Assembly: GCA_031552145.1 (NCBI GenBank)
Contig: JAVBMV010000004.1
Span: forward strand, 1-64,000
Direction of reading: 5' to 3'
Source: JAVBMV01 sp031552145
GTDB lineage: Bacteria; Myxococcota; Myxococcia; Myxococcales; UBA5297
Length of the DNA: 64,000 nt
The translations under genes were made by a program, and so were the position numbers. Below the pieces are notes generated by a model, which did no database searches, was not told the DNA's origin, and worked only from the letters and a program-made list of their open reading frames with translations. Positions within the stretch are counted from its first letter, which is position 1; the number at the start of each line of letters is the position of its first letter. Of this stretch, positions 16,706-28,172 are shown in pieces.

Positions 16706-18622
16706 ATGTTCAGCCGTGATCGTTTGACAAGAGAGCTCATGCCCATGTCCGCTACACCAGAACATTTGCTCGCCGACTTTCCGCCCGCCAGCTACGAAGA
16801 GTGGCGCAAGGCAGCGGAGAAGCTCATCAAGGGCGCCCCCTTCGATAAGAAGCTCGTCACCACGACGGCCGAGGGGATCGCCACGCAGCCCATCTATCGG
16901 CGGGAGGATGTCGCCGAGCTGCCCCACGCGGATTCTCTCCCCGGCCAGGCTCCCTACTTGAGAGGCCGGCTCGCGGCCGGGTACCTGGAGCAGGGCTGGC
17001 GCGTCTCGCAGGAGCTGCCCTGCGCCACCCCCACGGCCTTCAACACCGCCGCCCGCGCCGCCGTCGAGGCCGGTCAGACCGAGCTGAACGCCTCCGAGTT
17101 GTCGCTCGCCTCGGCCGCAGATGTCGCCGCCGCGCTAAAGGATCTTCCGCTGGAGAAGGTCTCGCTCAACTTCCAGGCGGGCGCCAACGCGCTCCCCCTC
17201 GTGCGGCTCCTCGCCGCCCATGCCAAGGAGCGGGGCCTGGCCCCCGAGGCGCTTCGTGGCTGCGTCGCGAGCGACCCGCTCGCCATGCTCGCCCGCGACG
17301 GCGCGCTCCCCTCGGCGCTCGAGGAGACCTATGGCCAGATGAAGGCCCTGCTCGAGTTCGGCCAACGCGAGACGCCCTCGCTCGAGCTCATCGGCGTCAA
17401 CACCGCGCCCTATCACGACGGCGGCTGCAACGCCGTCGAGGAGCTGGCCTTCGCGCTGGCCACCGGCGCCGAGTATCTGCGGGCGCTGATCTCCCGCGGC
17501 CTCTCGGTCGACGCGGTCGCCCCTCGTATCCGCTTCTCCTTCTCGGTGGGCTCCGACTTCTTCATGGAGCTCGCCAAGCTGCGCGCCGCGCGCCTCGCCT
17601 GGGCGCAGGTGGTGGCGGCCTTCGGCGGCTCCCCCGAGGCCCAGGCCATGCGCATCCACGCGCGCACCGCGCGGTGGAACAAGACGCTCATCGATCCCCA
17701 CACCAACATCCTGCGCGCCACCACCGAGGCCTTCAGTGCCGTGCTCGGCGGGTGCGACAGCCTCCACGTAGGCGCCTTCGACGAGGTGGCGGGGGGGAAC
17801 GATCCCATCGCCAGCCGCCTCGCGCGCAACACGCAGCTGGTCCTCGCCGAGGAGTGCGAGACGCGTCGTGTGCTCGACCCCGCCGGCGGCTCCTATTACA
17901 TCGAGTGGCTCACCGACACACTCGCCACGCGCGCCTGGATGGTTTTCCAGGAGCTCGAGCGGCAGGGCGGGATGGCCGCCGCGCTCATCGCGGGAATCCC
18001 ACAGCGCCTCACCGAGACCACCGCGCGCGCGCGTCTGACGGCCGTCGGCCAGCGCAAGAGCACGGTCATCGGCGTGAACAACTACCCCAACCCCAAAGAA
18101 GTCTCGCTGCGCCCCGCTCCTGCAAAGCGCGCGCCTTCCACCGGCGCCGTGACCTGTGCGCCGGTGCCGCCGCGCCGCTGGTCCGAGCCCTACGAGGCGC
18201 TGCGCGCCGCCTGCGAGGCCTACCGCGCCCGCGAGGGGCACGCGCCGACCATCTTCCAGGCCAACATCGGCGAGTCGCGCCTCTACCGCGCGCGCGCCGA
18301 TTGGACCTCCAACTTCTTCCGCGTCGGCGGGCTCGAGGTCATCGCCGACAAGGACTTCGCCACGCCCGAGGCGGCGGCCGAAGCGGCGCGCGCCTCGGGA
18401 GCCAAGGTGGCGGTCATCACCACCACCGACGAGACCTACGCCACGGCCGTCCCCGCGTTGGCGCCGCTTTTGCGCCAGGCCGGCATCACGGTGCTGGTCG
18501 CCGGTCAGGCGGGTGACTCCGAGGCGGCGTGGAGAGAGGCCGGCGTCGCCGACTATGTCCACGTGCGCGCCAATAACCATGAGACCCTCGTCCGCGTGCT
18601 CGCGCTCTTGGGAGTGAAGTAA
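16706..18622 (+). CDS. mutA: Methylmalonyl-CoA mutase small (non-catalytic) subunit
   Basis: A 638-residue MutA subunit of the heterodimeric mutase. It has the TIM-barrel half (for example GVNTAPYHDGGCNAVEELAF and ARNTQLVLAEECETRRVLDP) and a degenerate C-terminal flavodoxin-like half without the cobalamin-binding DxHxxG motif, as expected for the structural subunit. The partner MutB follows after one base. The start at 16706 is favoured because GGGGAG lies 7 bases upstream; ATGs at 16739 and 16745 are weaker. With MutB it converts methylmalonyl-CoA and succinyl-CoA, linking propionate, odd-chain fatty acids and branched amino acids to the TCA cycle. Confidence 0.9.
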   Translation: MFSRDRLTRELMPMSATPEHLLADFPPASYEEWRKAAEKLIKGAPFDKKLVTTTAEGIATQPIYRREDVAELPHADSLPGQAPYLRGRLAAGYLEQGWRVSQELPCATPTAFNTAARAAVEAGQTELNASELSLASAADVAAALKDLPLEKVSLNFQAGANALPLVRLLAAHAKERGLAPEALRGCVASDPLAMLARDGALPSALEETYGQMKALLEFGQRETPSLELIGVNTAPYHDGGCNAVEELAFALATGAEYLRALISRGLSVDAVAPRIRFSFSVGSDFFMELAKLRAARLAWAQVVAAFGGSPEAQAMRIHARTARWNKTLIDPHTNILRATTEAFSAVLGGCDSLHVGAFDEVAGGNDPIASRLARNTQLVLAEECETRRVLDPAGGSYYIEWLTDTLATRAWMVFQELERQGGMAAALIAGIPQRLTETTARARLTAVGQRKSTVIGVNNYPNPKEVSLRPAPAKRAPSTGAVTCAPVPPRRWSEPYEALRAACEAYRAREGHAPTIFQANIGESRLYRARADWTSNFFRVGGLEVIADKDFATPEAAAEAARASGAKVAVITTTDETYATAVPALAPLLRQAGITVLVAGQAGDSEAAWREAGVADYVHVRANNHETLVRVLALLGVK

Positions 18623-18623
18623 C

Positions 18624-20799
<2,176 letters not shown>

Positions 20800-20813
<14 letters not shown>

Positions 20814-21822
20814 GCTCGGCCAAAGGCGCCGACCCACGCCCGCCGAACTCGCCGAGGGGATCCGCCAGGGCGATAGGACTACCCTGGCGCGCGCCATCAC
20901 GCTCATCGAGAGCAGCCGCGAAGCCGACTTCGAGCCCGCCCAGCGGCTGCTGACGGAGCTCTTGCCGCGCACCGGCGCCAGCCTGCGGGTAGGGATCACC
21001 GGCGTGCCCGGCGCGGGGAAGAGCACCTTCATCGAGGCGCTGGGCACGCGGCTCTGTGGCCAGGGGAAGCGCGTGGCAGTGCTCGCGGTCGACCCTTCCA
21101 GCACCGTCACGCGCGGCTCCATCCTGGGCGACAAGACGCGCATGCAGTCGCTCGCACAGGAGCCCCTCGCCTTCATCCGCCCCTCACCCAGCGGCGGCAC
21201 GTTGGGAGGCGTCGCGCGCAAGACGCGCGAGACGCTCCTGCTCTGCGAAGCCTATGGCTTCGACGTCATCCTGGTGGAGACAGTGGGCGTAGGCCAATCG
21301 GAGACCACCGTCCATTCGATGGTCGACTGCTTCATGGTGCTGATGATCGCCGGGGCCGGCGACGAGCTGCAGGGCATCAAGAAGGGGATCCTCGAGCTGG
21401 CCGAGCTGATGGTTATCACCAAGGCCGACGGCGATAACCTGCACAGGGTGGAGCTGGCCGCGGCCGACCTGCGCAACGCGCTCCACATCCTGCGCCCCAG
21501 GGACGACGGACACGCCACTCCGGTGATGGCCTGCTCGTCGCTCGAGGGCACCGGAATCCAAGAGGTGTGGGACGAGGTCCGCGCCTTCCAAGAGCGGGCG
21601 CTCGAGAGCGGCGCCTTCTCGAAGCGGCGGCGCGCTCAGCTCAGCAACTGGATCGACGCCACCGCCGAGGAGGAGGTGCTCGCCGAGTTCAGGCAGCGGC
21701 AGGAGCCGGAGCAGCGGCGCAGGATCCACGCGGCGGTCGCCGCGGGAAGGCTCCCCCCCTATACCGCGGTGCGGCAATTATTGGCGCTATCGAAGGCGAC
21801 GGCAACCAACACGGGGCCGTAG
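20800..21822 (+). CDS. meaB: MeaB/ArgK-type G-protein chaperone of methylmalonyl-CoA mutase
   Basis: A 340-residue P-loop GTPase. Visible are GITGVPGAGKST (P-loop, about 67-76), VDPSSTVTRGSILGDKTRM, VETVGVGQSE (switch region) and VITKADGDN (base recognition). MeaB gates cobalamin delivery to, and protects, methylmalonyl-CoA mutase. No ATG exists near the expected N-terminus. TTG at 20800, inside the last codons of mutB, gives the usual length. The stop codon at 21820-21822 lies inside a 25-bp repeat shared with the guaA stop. Confidence 0.9.
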
Positions 21823-21843
21823 GGGCGCTGCTTGCCGCGCCCT
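21819..21843 (+). repeat. 25-bp hairpin repeat on the meaB stop codon (copy 1)
   Basis: This sequence is identical, in inverted orientation, to 34021-34045. It forms a GGGCGC / GCGCCC stem around an 8-base loop, and its first bases include the TAG stop. In both places the element reads 5'-GTAG-stem-loop-stem in the direction of the gene it ends. Confidence 0.85.
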
Positions 21844-21882
21844 TGGTCATTCACATCGAGACCCTCGTTGCCGCGAGCAAAA

Positions 21883-21910
21883 CGCCCCCGCTCCATAGGG
21901 AGAGGGGGCG
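21883..21910. terminator. GC-rich hairpin between meaB and the cysteine-rich lipoprotein gene
   Basis: CGCCCCCGCTCC pairs with GGAGAGGGGGCG (one mismatch) around a 4-base loop ATAG. There is no T-tract on the plus strand, so termination is uncertain. It lies between convergent genes. Confidence 0.4.
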
Positions 21911-21970
21911 CAGTTGCTGCGCATCGTCAGTCACGCACAATAATATTTTCGGCTCATGAAACAGGCAGCA

Positions 21971-22465
21971 TCACTGACACAGGGTATCCGCCGCGTCTTC
22001 CTCTTCACCGCAATTAGTCTCGTCGCACCCGTTACCCGCGTAACAGGCAAATAGATCCGTCATCGCGTCTGCGCACGCCTCGGAAGTGCCAGGAGGAGCG
22101 CACACTATCGAGCAATAGCTGCCTCCACACTCCTCGCAATCGTCGATGCACGCACTGCTTGCATTGCCCCCACCGCCCATTTCGCAGGTCGCGATTGCCG
22201 CGGCTTCTTTTTCACAGTTCGATGGATTGCAGCTGTGACTACCCACACACTGGTAGAAGGCAGCGTGAGCGCTATTGCACTTCCCCGATCCTTCGGCATC
22301 CTCGCACGCCTCGGAGCACTCGGAAGAAGCTCCCCCGCTGCACTTCTTACACGCGCTCATGCACGAGCCAGTCGCCGAATCATCGTCATCGCCGCAGCCG
22401 GCAAAGCCGAGGGTAAGCCCGAACGACACCACGAACGCCAACGCCAACGCCTTGATGCTCCTCAT
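21971..22465 (-). CDS. Small cysteine-rich lipoprotein
   Basis: A 164-residue predicted lipoprotein with signal peptide and lipobox FAGC near residue 24, followed by an acidic DDDDS stretch. The mature part has about 20 Cys in two related segments: CMSACKKCSGGASSECSEAC and, later, CIDDCEECGGSYCSIVC. Each is followed by an alpha-helical stretch with CVGSHSC or CYAGNGC. The pattern suggests a disulfide-stabilised duplicated domain outside the cytoplasm. I do not recognise a function. Such Cys-rich lipoproteins are frequent in Myxococcota-like genomes. Confidence 0.75.
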   Translation of the reverse strand: MRSIKALALAFVVSFGLTLGFAGCGDDDDSATGSCMSACKKCSGGASSECSEACEDAEGSGKCNSAHAAFYQCVGSHSCNPSNCEKEAAAIATCEMGGGGNASSACIDDCEECGGSYCSIVCAPPGTSEACADAMTDLFACYAGNGCDETNCGEEEDAADTLCQ

Positions 22466-22572
22466 ATATGCCTCCGTTCATTGCGCGCACCTTGCGTCGC
22501 AAACACTTAGGCTTCGCGTACCCTATCCATCGGAAATTGTCAAGCATTGGCCAATATGGCACACATTCGCCA

Positions 22573-23037
22573 TTAATAATTTTTTAATATCACACGAGGC
22601 TGTCGCTCACGGCGCAAAGCGAAGCAAAGCGCGAAGCCCGTCCCAAGCAGTGTCACAAGGTCAGTCGGGTCTACGACATTCCTTGCGCCTACGCGCCCAA
22701 AGCTGACGAGCCCTACGAGCGTCCCGTGAAACTCGGTGAAGGGCGGCCAGGTCTTCAGCAGCGTGAAATAGGTGGCGCTGATGAGGGCCGCGACTATGAA
22801 CTGGAGCCTCCCCGCCGGCACAAAGGCATGCCCGCGAAGCCACGAGAGCGCAAAGCGCAGCCAGTCCCACGCAGCGGCGATGACCATGGGCAGGAGGATG
22901 TTGATGCCCAGGTCCGAGAGCTTTCCGCTGAGCGCGCCTGGGTGATGGCGCCTGAGCCAGAAGACATTGAAGGCGATGAGCGCGGCGCCCAGCATCGGCA
23001 AGGGCGCCAGAAGGAAGCCTCCCGGGACAGGCCTCAT
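22573..23037 (-). CDS. Small integral membrane protein with GKLSDLG and DPTDL motifs
   Basis: A 154-residue protein with about four hydrophobic segments. GALSGKLSDLGINILLPM and the late VVDPTDLVTLLGTGFAL match a pattern I associate with uncharacterised membrane proteins of Myxococcota (x-GKLSD ... TDL). The ATG at 23037 shares ATGA with the stop codon of the upstream spermidine-synthase-like gene, so the two are translationally coupled. An N-terminal extension to 23148 is rejected because it lies inside that gene. Function unknown. Confidence 0.7.
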   Translation of the reverse strand: MRPVPGGFLLAPLPMLGAALIAFNVFWLRRHHPGALSGKLSDLGINILLPMVIAAAWDWLRFALSWLRGHAFVPAGRLQFIVAALISATYFTLLKTWPPFTEFHGTLVGLVSFGRVGARNVVDPTDLVTLLGTGFALCFALRRERQPRVILKNY

Positions 23038-24560
23038 TCTCTCTTCCAAATCGCCCTCCAAACCGTCCTGTCGGTCATCCACTCCACCGGAGCGAGGTCG
23101 TCGGTCAGGAGCGGCGCCGCATCGGCCCAGGAAGCGACGCGTGGCCACCTCTCCGCCAGAGCGAAGGCGCGCACCTCCGCGGGCAGCGCCTCGAGCCCGA
23201 TCTCTTCCGGCGCCTCATGCACGGTGGCGATCAGCAGGGTATTGCTCGCCGTGCGGGCGTCCGTCTCGCGCACCAAATTGAATACGGAGCCGAGCGTCCT
23301 GGCTATGGCGTCGACGACCTCTCGGTCGTGACCGTTGCGCCCCACGTTCACCATGAAGACACCGCCTGGGCGCAGAGATTCTCGGACGCCAATGAAGAAT
23401 TCCCGCGTCGCCAGATGGAAAGGCACATAGGGAAACTGGAAGGCGTCCAGAATGATCACGTCGAACGAGCCGGGGCGTAAGAGCGCTTCCCGGTTGATGA
23501 AGCTCCTGGCATCCTCTATTACGAGTTCCACGCCACTAAAGTCGATCCCGAGCGCTTCGCGTCCTGCCTCCAACATGACACTATCGAGTTCCACGCCCAC
23601 CAACCGAGACTCGGGCCATAGCGAGCGATAGAGCGCGGCGACGGTTCCTCCCCCCATCCCCAGCGCCAGTACGTCCCGCGGACGCTGCGCGGCAAAGGCG
23701 GGCGCCATTGCATACCACCCCCAGATCGAGCGTAATGGCAGCGCCCCATTATCGAAGGTAAACGACTGGATGGCATAGCCTTCATTCGTCAGTAGTCTGC
23801 GCTCTCCATTGCGCCTCACGACCCTGATGGAGGCGTGTGTCGACTCGCGGCTCCAGATGATCTCACCGTCCGCCTCCGTCTCGGCGACCGCCGAGACGAA
23901 GGCGGGAAGAAGGAACGGAACGGCGCAAAAGGCAACATGAAGCGCGCCTCGTAACTCCAGTGCCACTACCGCCGCCCCGAGCGTCAGCGCTGCCGCGCCG
24001 AGATCGAAGGTTGCAGTGGTCCCTAGAAGCGGAATGAAGAAGAGGCCCGCCCCCAACGTCCCCACGAGGCTGCCCGCGGTCGATGCGGCCGAGAACCGTC
24101 CAGCGTGTCTCCCTACATCGCCACTCGCGCCACCACAGGCACCATGGATCAGGAGCGGAGAGATCGCGCCGAGCAGAACCATGGGCACCGCCATCAGCGA
24201 GGCACCGCCCAGCGCCGCCAACGCGAGCGCACCGAAGGCACCTGAATGGAAGCGCGCGAGGCTTCCCGCGAGCAGAGGAGGCGTGATTCGCGCGAGGAGG
24301 GAGAAGAGCAGCGCGCTGCCCAGAAGCAGCGCCATCAGCCATCTACCCGGAGCGCCACGCCGGCTGGCCCACCCTCCGAGCAGGCCCCCGACGGACAAGC
24401 TCCCCAGAACCACGGCGATTAGCACCGCCCAGATTGAAGTGCTCGTTCCATAGTAGGGGGCAAAGAGCCGCCCCAGGGCAATCTCCCCATTCAGCGTCGC
24501 GAGCCCCGCGAGAAATGCGACCGCTAGCCTCGCCCTATTTGATCGGCGTGATAGTGACAT
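23034..24560 (-). CDS. Membrane-fused spermidine-synthase-like protein
   Basis: A 508-residue protein with two parts. Residues about 10-225 are seven or so transmembrane helices. The C-terminal part is a Rossmann methyltransferase-like spermidine synthase fold with VLALGMGGGTVAALY (SAM or dcSAM loop), VGVELDSVMLEAGREAL, IEDARSFIN and FDVIILDAFQ. Such fused proteins are common in bacteria and often lack proven polyamine activity. The ATG at 24560 is preferred over an upstream TTG at 24581. It overlaps the end of the exported-protein gene by 26 bases. A membrane protein gene follows by ATGA overlap, so three genes form one transcript. Confidence 0.8.
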   Translation of the reverse strand: MSLSRRSNRARLAVAFLAGLATLNGEIALGRLFAPYYGTSTSIWAVLIAVVLGSLSVGGLLGGWASRRGAPGRWLMALLLGSALLFSLLARITPPLLAGSLARFHSGAFGALALAALGGASLMAVPMVLLGAISPLLIHGACGGASGDVGRHAGRFSAASTAGSLVGTLGAGLFFIPLLGTTATFDLGAAALTLGAAVVALELRGALHVAFCAVPFLLPAFVSAVAETEADGEIIWSRESTHASIRVVRRNGERRLLTNEGYAIQSFTFDNGALPLRSIWGWYAMAPAFAAQRPRDVLALGMGGGTVAALYRSLWPESRLVGVELDSVMLEAGREALGIDFSGVELVIEDARSFINREALLRPGSFDVIILDAFQFPYVPFHLATREFFIGVRESLRPGGVFMVNVGRNGHDREVVDAIARTLGSVFNLVRETDARTASNTLLIATVHEAPEEIGLEALPAEVRAFALAERWPRVASWADAAPLLTDDLAPVEWMTDRTVWRAIWKRE

Positions 24561-24993
24561 CGCACATGTTGCCCTCGCCAAGGTTGCACTTCTCTTCTAC
24601 CTTCGAGAGCTTTCCATCCCTGAGCATGTGCCAGAGCTCACAGGGCTGGTCGCAGACCAGCAGCTCATACTTCAGACCTACCGGCTTGGCCTTTTCGTCT
24701 CTATCTAGGCAGTCCGAGCTGAGTGTTGCCCTGAGGATCAGGGCGCCAGCGACCGAACCCCTACCCTGTTGCGCGAGCATCTCTCCATCATGCGCGATGG
24801 CGAGTTCCGCGACCTCGCTCTGGCCGCAGCAGGTCTCGACACTCAGCTTCGCCTTGAAGGTGCTCTCCTCACACTTTGGAATATCGCTGTCGGCGAGAAG
24901 GAGGAGCGCGCCTCCCAAAAGCGCCGCGATCGATACAAGGTGCAATCCAAGTGACCGAGTCCTCTCCAAGCCAAACCTGGACTTCCGTCTCAT
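24535..24993 (-). CDS. Exported protein of unknown function
   Basis: A 152-residue protein with a basic N-terminus and one hydrophobic segment (LHLVSIAALLGGALLLLA), followed by a Cys-containing mature part (ETCCGQSEVAELAIAH, CLDRDEK, LLVCDQPCELW, KCNLGEGNMC). Eight or so Cys suggest disulfides outside the cytoplasm. It is the first gene of a coupled group with the spermidine-synthase-like protein. No family recognised. Confidence 0.65.
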   Translation of the reverse strand: MRRKSRFGLERTRSLGLHLVSIAALLGGALLLLADSDIPKCEESTFKAKLSVETCCGQSEVAELAIAHDGEMLAQQGRGSVAGALILRATLSSDCLDRDEKAKPVGLKYELLVCDQPCELWHMLRDGKLSKVEEKCNLGEGNMCDVTITPIK

Positions 24994-25089
24994 GGCCGCC
25001 TCTCTCTTTCAATCGGCCCACACGGCAAAGATGATGCCATTCCCTTTGCCCGATGTCCATGCGCGCAAACAACGGCAAGGCGAGGAGAT

Positions 25090-26082
25090 TCAACGAACCG
25101 TCAACTCTCCCGCGACATCTCGCTCCATCTCCGAGCGAATGCGCGCGGGATCGCGCTCGCGCGCCAACACATGCATCAGCTTCACGGTGGCCGCCTCGGG
25201 CGTCATGTCGTGGCCGCTGATCACCCCGCGCTCGAGCGCCGCGGCGCCCGAGGCATAGAGTCGCAGATCGACGGAATTACATCGCGCCTGGCTCACCATC
25301 ACCACGGCGATGCCCCGCTCCTTCGCGTCGTCGAAGAGCGGCAAGAGCGAGCGCTCGCCATCAATCGGGAAGTTGCCCGCGCCGAACCCTTCGACCACCA
25401 GCCCCTTCATGCCGGGAAGGATGGCGCGCGCGGCCGAGGGATCGAGCCCCGGGAATACCTTGAGCAGGAAGACGCGCGGCTCCAGCGCCGAAGCGACGCG
25501 CGGCTCCCCTTCCGATTGGAGCCCGCGCTCGAAGACGACGTCGACGCCGAGCGTGCCCAGCGGCAGGCAGTTGGGGCTCTCGAAGGCGTTGTAGTCGTTG
25601 ATGCGCACCTTGCGCGTCCTGTTGCCGCGGAAGAGCTGGCTAGCGAAGCAGATCGAGACCTCGGCTGGACCGCAGGTTGCGGCGATGGTGGCATCGATTA
25701 GATTGAGCCGAGCGTCGTTGCGCGTCTCGCCCAGCGGGCGCTGTGAGCCGGTGAAGACCACTGGCTTCTTCAGCCCCGGCAACATGAACGAGAGCGCGCT
25801 CGCGCTCCAGCACATGGCGTCGGTGCCGTGCGTCACCACCACGCCATCGTAGGTAGCGAGCGCCTCATGGATGCGCTCGGCCAGCTTGGTCCAGAGGCCC
25901 GGGTGCATGTCGGAGGAGTCGATGTTCGAGAAGACCTCGAATTTGATCTTCGCCAGCCGCCACAGCTCCGGCACGTTGGCCATGAGCGTCTTCTCGAAGT
26001 CCGATGGGCGCAGCGGGCCCGGCCCGGCCATCGCGAGAGTCCCTCCGGTGTGCAGCATCAGGATGTTCCGCAGCGCGGTCAT
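25090..26082 (-). CDS. ansA: L-asparaginase, type I
   Basis: A 330-residue amidohydrolase that converts asparagine to aspartate and ammonia. Catalytic motifs are MLHTGGTLAM (first catalytic Thr) and VVTHGTDAMCW (second Thr with Asp and the later Lys). TGSQRPLGETRNDARLNLID is a family signature. There is no signal peptide, so it is the cytosolic type. It is transcribed divergently from the cytochrome gene. The 112 bases between the two starts contain no clear promoter. Confidence 0.88.
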   Translation of the reverse strand: MTALRNILMLHTGGTLAMAGPGPLRPSDFEKTLMANVPELWRLAKIKFEVFSNIDSSDMHPGLWTKLAERIHEALATYDGVVVTHGTDAMCWSASALSFMLPGLKKPVVFTGSQRPLGETRNDARLNLIDATIAATCGPAEVSICFASQLFRGNRTRKVRINDYNAFESPNCLPLGTLGVDVVFERGLQSEGEPRVASALEPRVFLLKVFPGLDPSAARAILPGMKGLVVEGFGAGNFPIDGERSLLPLFDDAKERGIAVVMVSQARCNSVDLRLYASGAAALERGVISGHDMTPEAATVKLMHVLARERDPARIRSEMERDVAGELTVR

Positions 26083-26194
26083 GTGGCTCGCTCCATCTCT
26101 GGGGTGGTGGCTTGAAGAGGCGCCATGATACGGCTTCGCGCGCCCAAAGAGTGCTCTAGAGTTTCCAGAAACGGTTGTCTAGAATCCCCGCCCC

Positions 26195-28126
26195 ATGAAA
26201 ACTCCAGCTCGATCGCTCTTCGCTGTTGCCGCGCTCCTAGCCGGCCACCTGCTCTTCTCGCCGCGGGCGAGTGCCCAGCCCGCCGTTCCCTCGGCACAGG
26301 AGGCGTCGCCCGAGGCGACCGCGGGCGCGGCCCCAAAAGCGGCAACCGCAACGAAGCCCGCCGCCGATCCCCTGCGCGAGGCGTTGTTACAGAAGAAGCT
26401 CGAGCGCTACCTCTTGGTCCTGCATGTGCGCCCCGAGCAGCCGCTCCCAGGCGCGCTCCTGCAGCTAACCTTCGACCTCTACACGCGCCAGCCTGCCATC
26501 GATCCCACCTTCGGCGACGACCGCGAGCCGCTCGCGGGACAGGAGCTCTTCGTCACCGTTCAGGACCTGGAGCGCAACCAGATCCACTCGCGCCATAGGC
26601 TCCTGCCTCTCGCCGAGCCCGGCACTTATGGCATGCACACCACGCTCATGGAGAGCGGGCTCTACCGCCTCGATCTTTCGCAGAGCGCCGAGGTCCAGGG
26701 AAAGAGCGCGGCCCCGCTCAAGGCCGACTTCACTATAGGCGTGGGCGTCCCAACCCCCGCCTCGCGCGCCGCCGACAGCGAGAGCTCCGACTATGTGCAG
26801 CCCCGGCGAGGCAAAGTCGCGCTGCGCAGCATCCAGGCGGGTGGAGGCTCGCAGGGACAGGGCGCGCGCTCGGCGCAGCCGCTCATGCGCGAGCTGGGAG
26901 CGCGCTGGCTCGCGCTCTCGGGTTCGATGAGCGTCGCCTCGGAGCCCGCGCAGCGGAGCAGCGCGGCCGAGGCCATCGCTGCCCTAGCCGAGCGCACGGC
27001 CAAGGAGCCGCCCAGCGGACTCGGCGCGGGGGCCGAGGAATATGGCGCCCTCGCAGCCGAACTGGCCGGGGCGACCCAGCAGCTGCCCTCCGCCGCGGCG
27101 GAGCCCGCGAAGGGGCGCGCCGCCATGGAGCAGCTCGAGCTCGCGAGCTGCGCCAAATGCCACGCAAAGTTCCGCTTCAAGGCCACGGGCGACCTCTCCA
27201 AGTGGCCCGCGGCCGCCCCGCTCGCGAGCCAGGCGCCTTTGGCGGCGCCCGCGAAGGAACGCCCCGTGATGGGAGACCTCGCGCATGGCAGAGCGCTCTA
27301 CCGCTTCAATTGCGCGGCCTGCCACGGCGCGGAGGCGAAGGGCGATGGCCCACTCGCGGCGAAGCTGGGCGCCAAGGCGCCCGCGCTGCGCGAGCCCCTC
27401 GCGCTCCTAGCCCACACCAACGATGAGCTGCGCAAGGCCATCGCCGAAGGCGCTGGTGATAAGAGCGCCGCTGGCGGCTTGGCGATGCCCGCCTTCAGCT
27501 CTTCACTTGAGCCCCTCGACCTGGCCGACCTCATCGCTTGGCTGCGCAGCGGCGGCATCGACCTCGAGGCGCAGTTCCCCATGATGGCGCGCTACCACAT
27601 GAAAGATTACGTGCTCACCCCCGACCGGGAGCAACGCGTGGCGCCGGTCATTGGGAAGTTCCAGCCCGGCGAGAAGGAGGTGCCCCTCTTGGCCATCTTC
27701 AAGGGCGAGCGCGGCCAGGACGGCTCTGTCGTGCGCGTCAGTCATGAGCCGCGCGCGCTCGATACCCTGCGCCCCACCAACAAGCTGGGCTACTTCACCT
27801 GCCTGCCCCTCGCCGCGCTGCCCGGGGCTGGCAAAACAACACCGACTTGCATCGCGCTGGCCTCCAATGGCTCCATCACGAGCATGAAGGTTGCCCCCGG
27901 CGCGTTGCCAGAGGCAGCGGCGAGCGAGGCGAACAAGCTGCTGGCCACCTTCGTGGGGCTCGGCAGCAAGGGCGGGGACTTGGCGCCCCTCAAGCCCAAG
28001 TCGCTGCCCAAGGGAGTGAAGATGCCCCCGGAACTGGCCAGCAGCGTGAACCGGGTCTATTACCGCACCATGTGCGCCGCGACGCTCTTCGACCGCGAAG
28101 AGCTCGAGCGCAACCAGTTCGACTGA
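26195..28126 (+). CDS. Periplasmic dihaem c-type cytochrome protein
   Basis: A 643-residue exported protein with a signal peptide (about 1-27). Residues 60-185 look like a beta-sandwich domain (VLHVRPEQPLPGALLQLTFD). Two haem-binding motifs follow, SCAKCHAKF (Cys319, Cys322, His323) and CAACHGAEAKGDGP (Cys373, Cys376, His377). The second lies in a normal class I cytochrome c domain ending with MPAFSSSLEPLDLADLIAWL, where Met is a likely axial ligand. The C-terminal 180 residues have no recognised fold. It could carry electrons between periplasmic partners or sense redox state. It lies 46 bases upstream of the DUF4388 gene. Confidence 0.75.
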   Translation: MKTPARSLFAVAALLAGHLLFSPRASAQPAVPSAQEASPEATAGAAPKAATATKPAADPLREALLQKKLERYLLVLHVRPEQPLPGALLQLTFDLYTRQPAIDPTFGDDREPLAGQELFVTVQDLERNQIHSRHRLLPLAEPGTYGMHTTLMESGLYRLDLSQSAEVQGKSAAPLKADFTIGVGVPTPASRAADSESSDYVQPRRGKVALRSIQAGGGSQGQGARSAQPLMRELGARWLALSGSMSVASEPAQRSSAAEAIAALAERTAKEPPSGLGAGAEEYGALAAELAGATQQLPSAAAEPAKGRAAMEQLELASCAKCHAKFRFKATGDLSKWPAAAPLASQAPLAAPAKERPVMGDLAHGRALYRFNCAACHGAEAKGDGPLAAKLGAKAPALREPLALLAHTNDELRKAIAEGAGDKSAAGGLAMPAFSSSLEPLDLADLIAWLRSGGIDLEAQFPMMARYHMKDYVLTPDREQRVAPVIGKFQPGEKEVPLLAIFKGERGQDGSVVRVSHEPRALDTLRPTNKLGYFTCLPLAALPGAGKTTPTCIALASNGSITSMKVAPGALPEAAASEANKLLATFVGLGSKGGDLAPLKPKSLPKGVKMPPELASSVNRVYYRTMCAATLFDREELERNQFD

Positions 28127-28172
28127 TCCCAACCCGCGGACCTCTGACCCACACGAACTCGATAGCGAAACA

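Noticed and set aside
22159..22706. Plus-strand frames opposite the cysteine-rich lipoprotein
   Set aside because: His/Arg/Ser-rich shadow frames; the minus strand has a clear signal peptide and lipobox.
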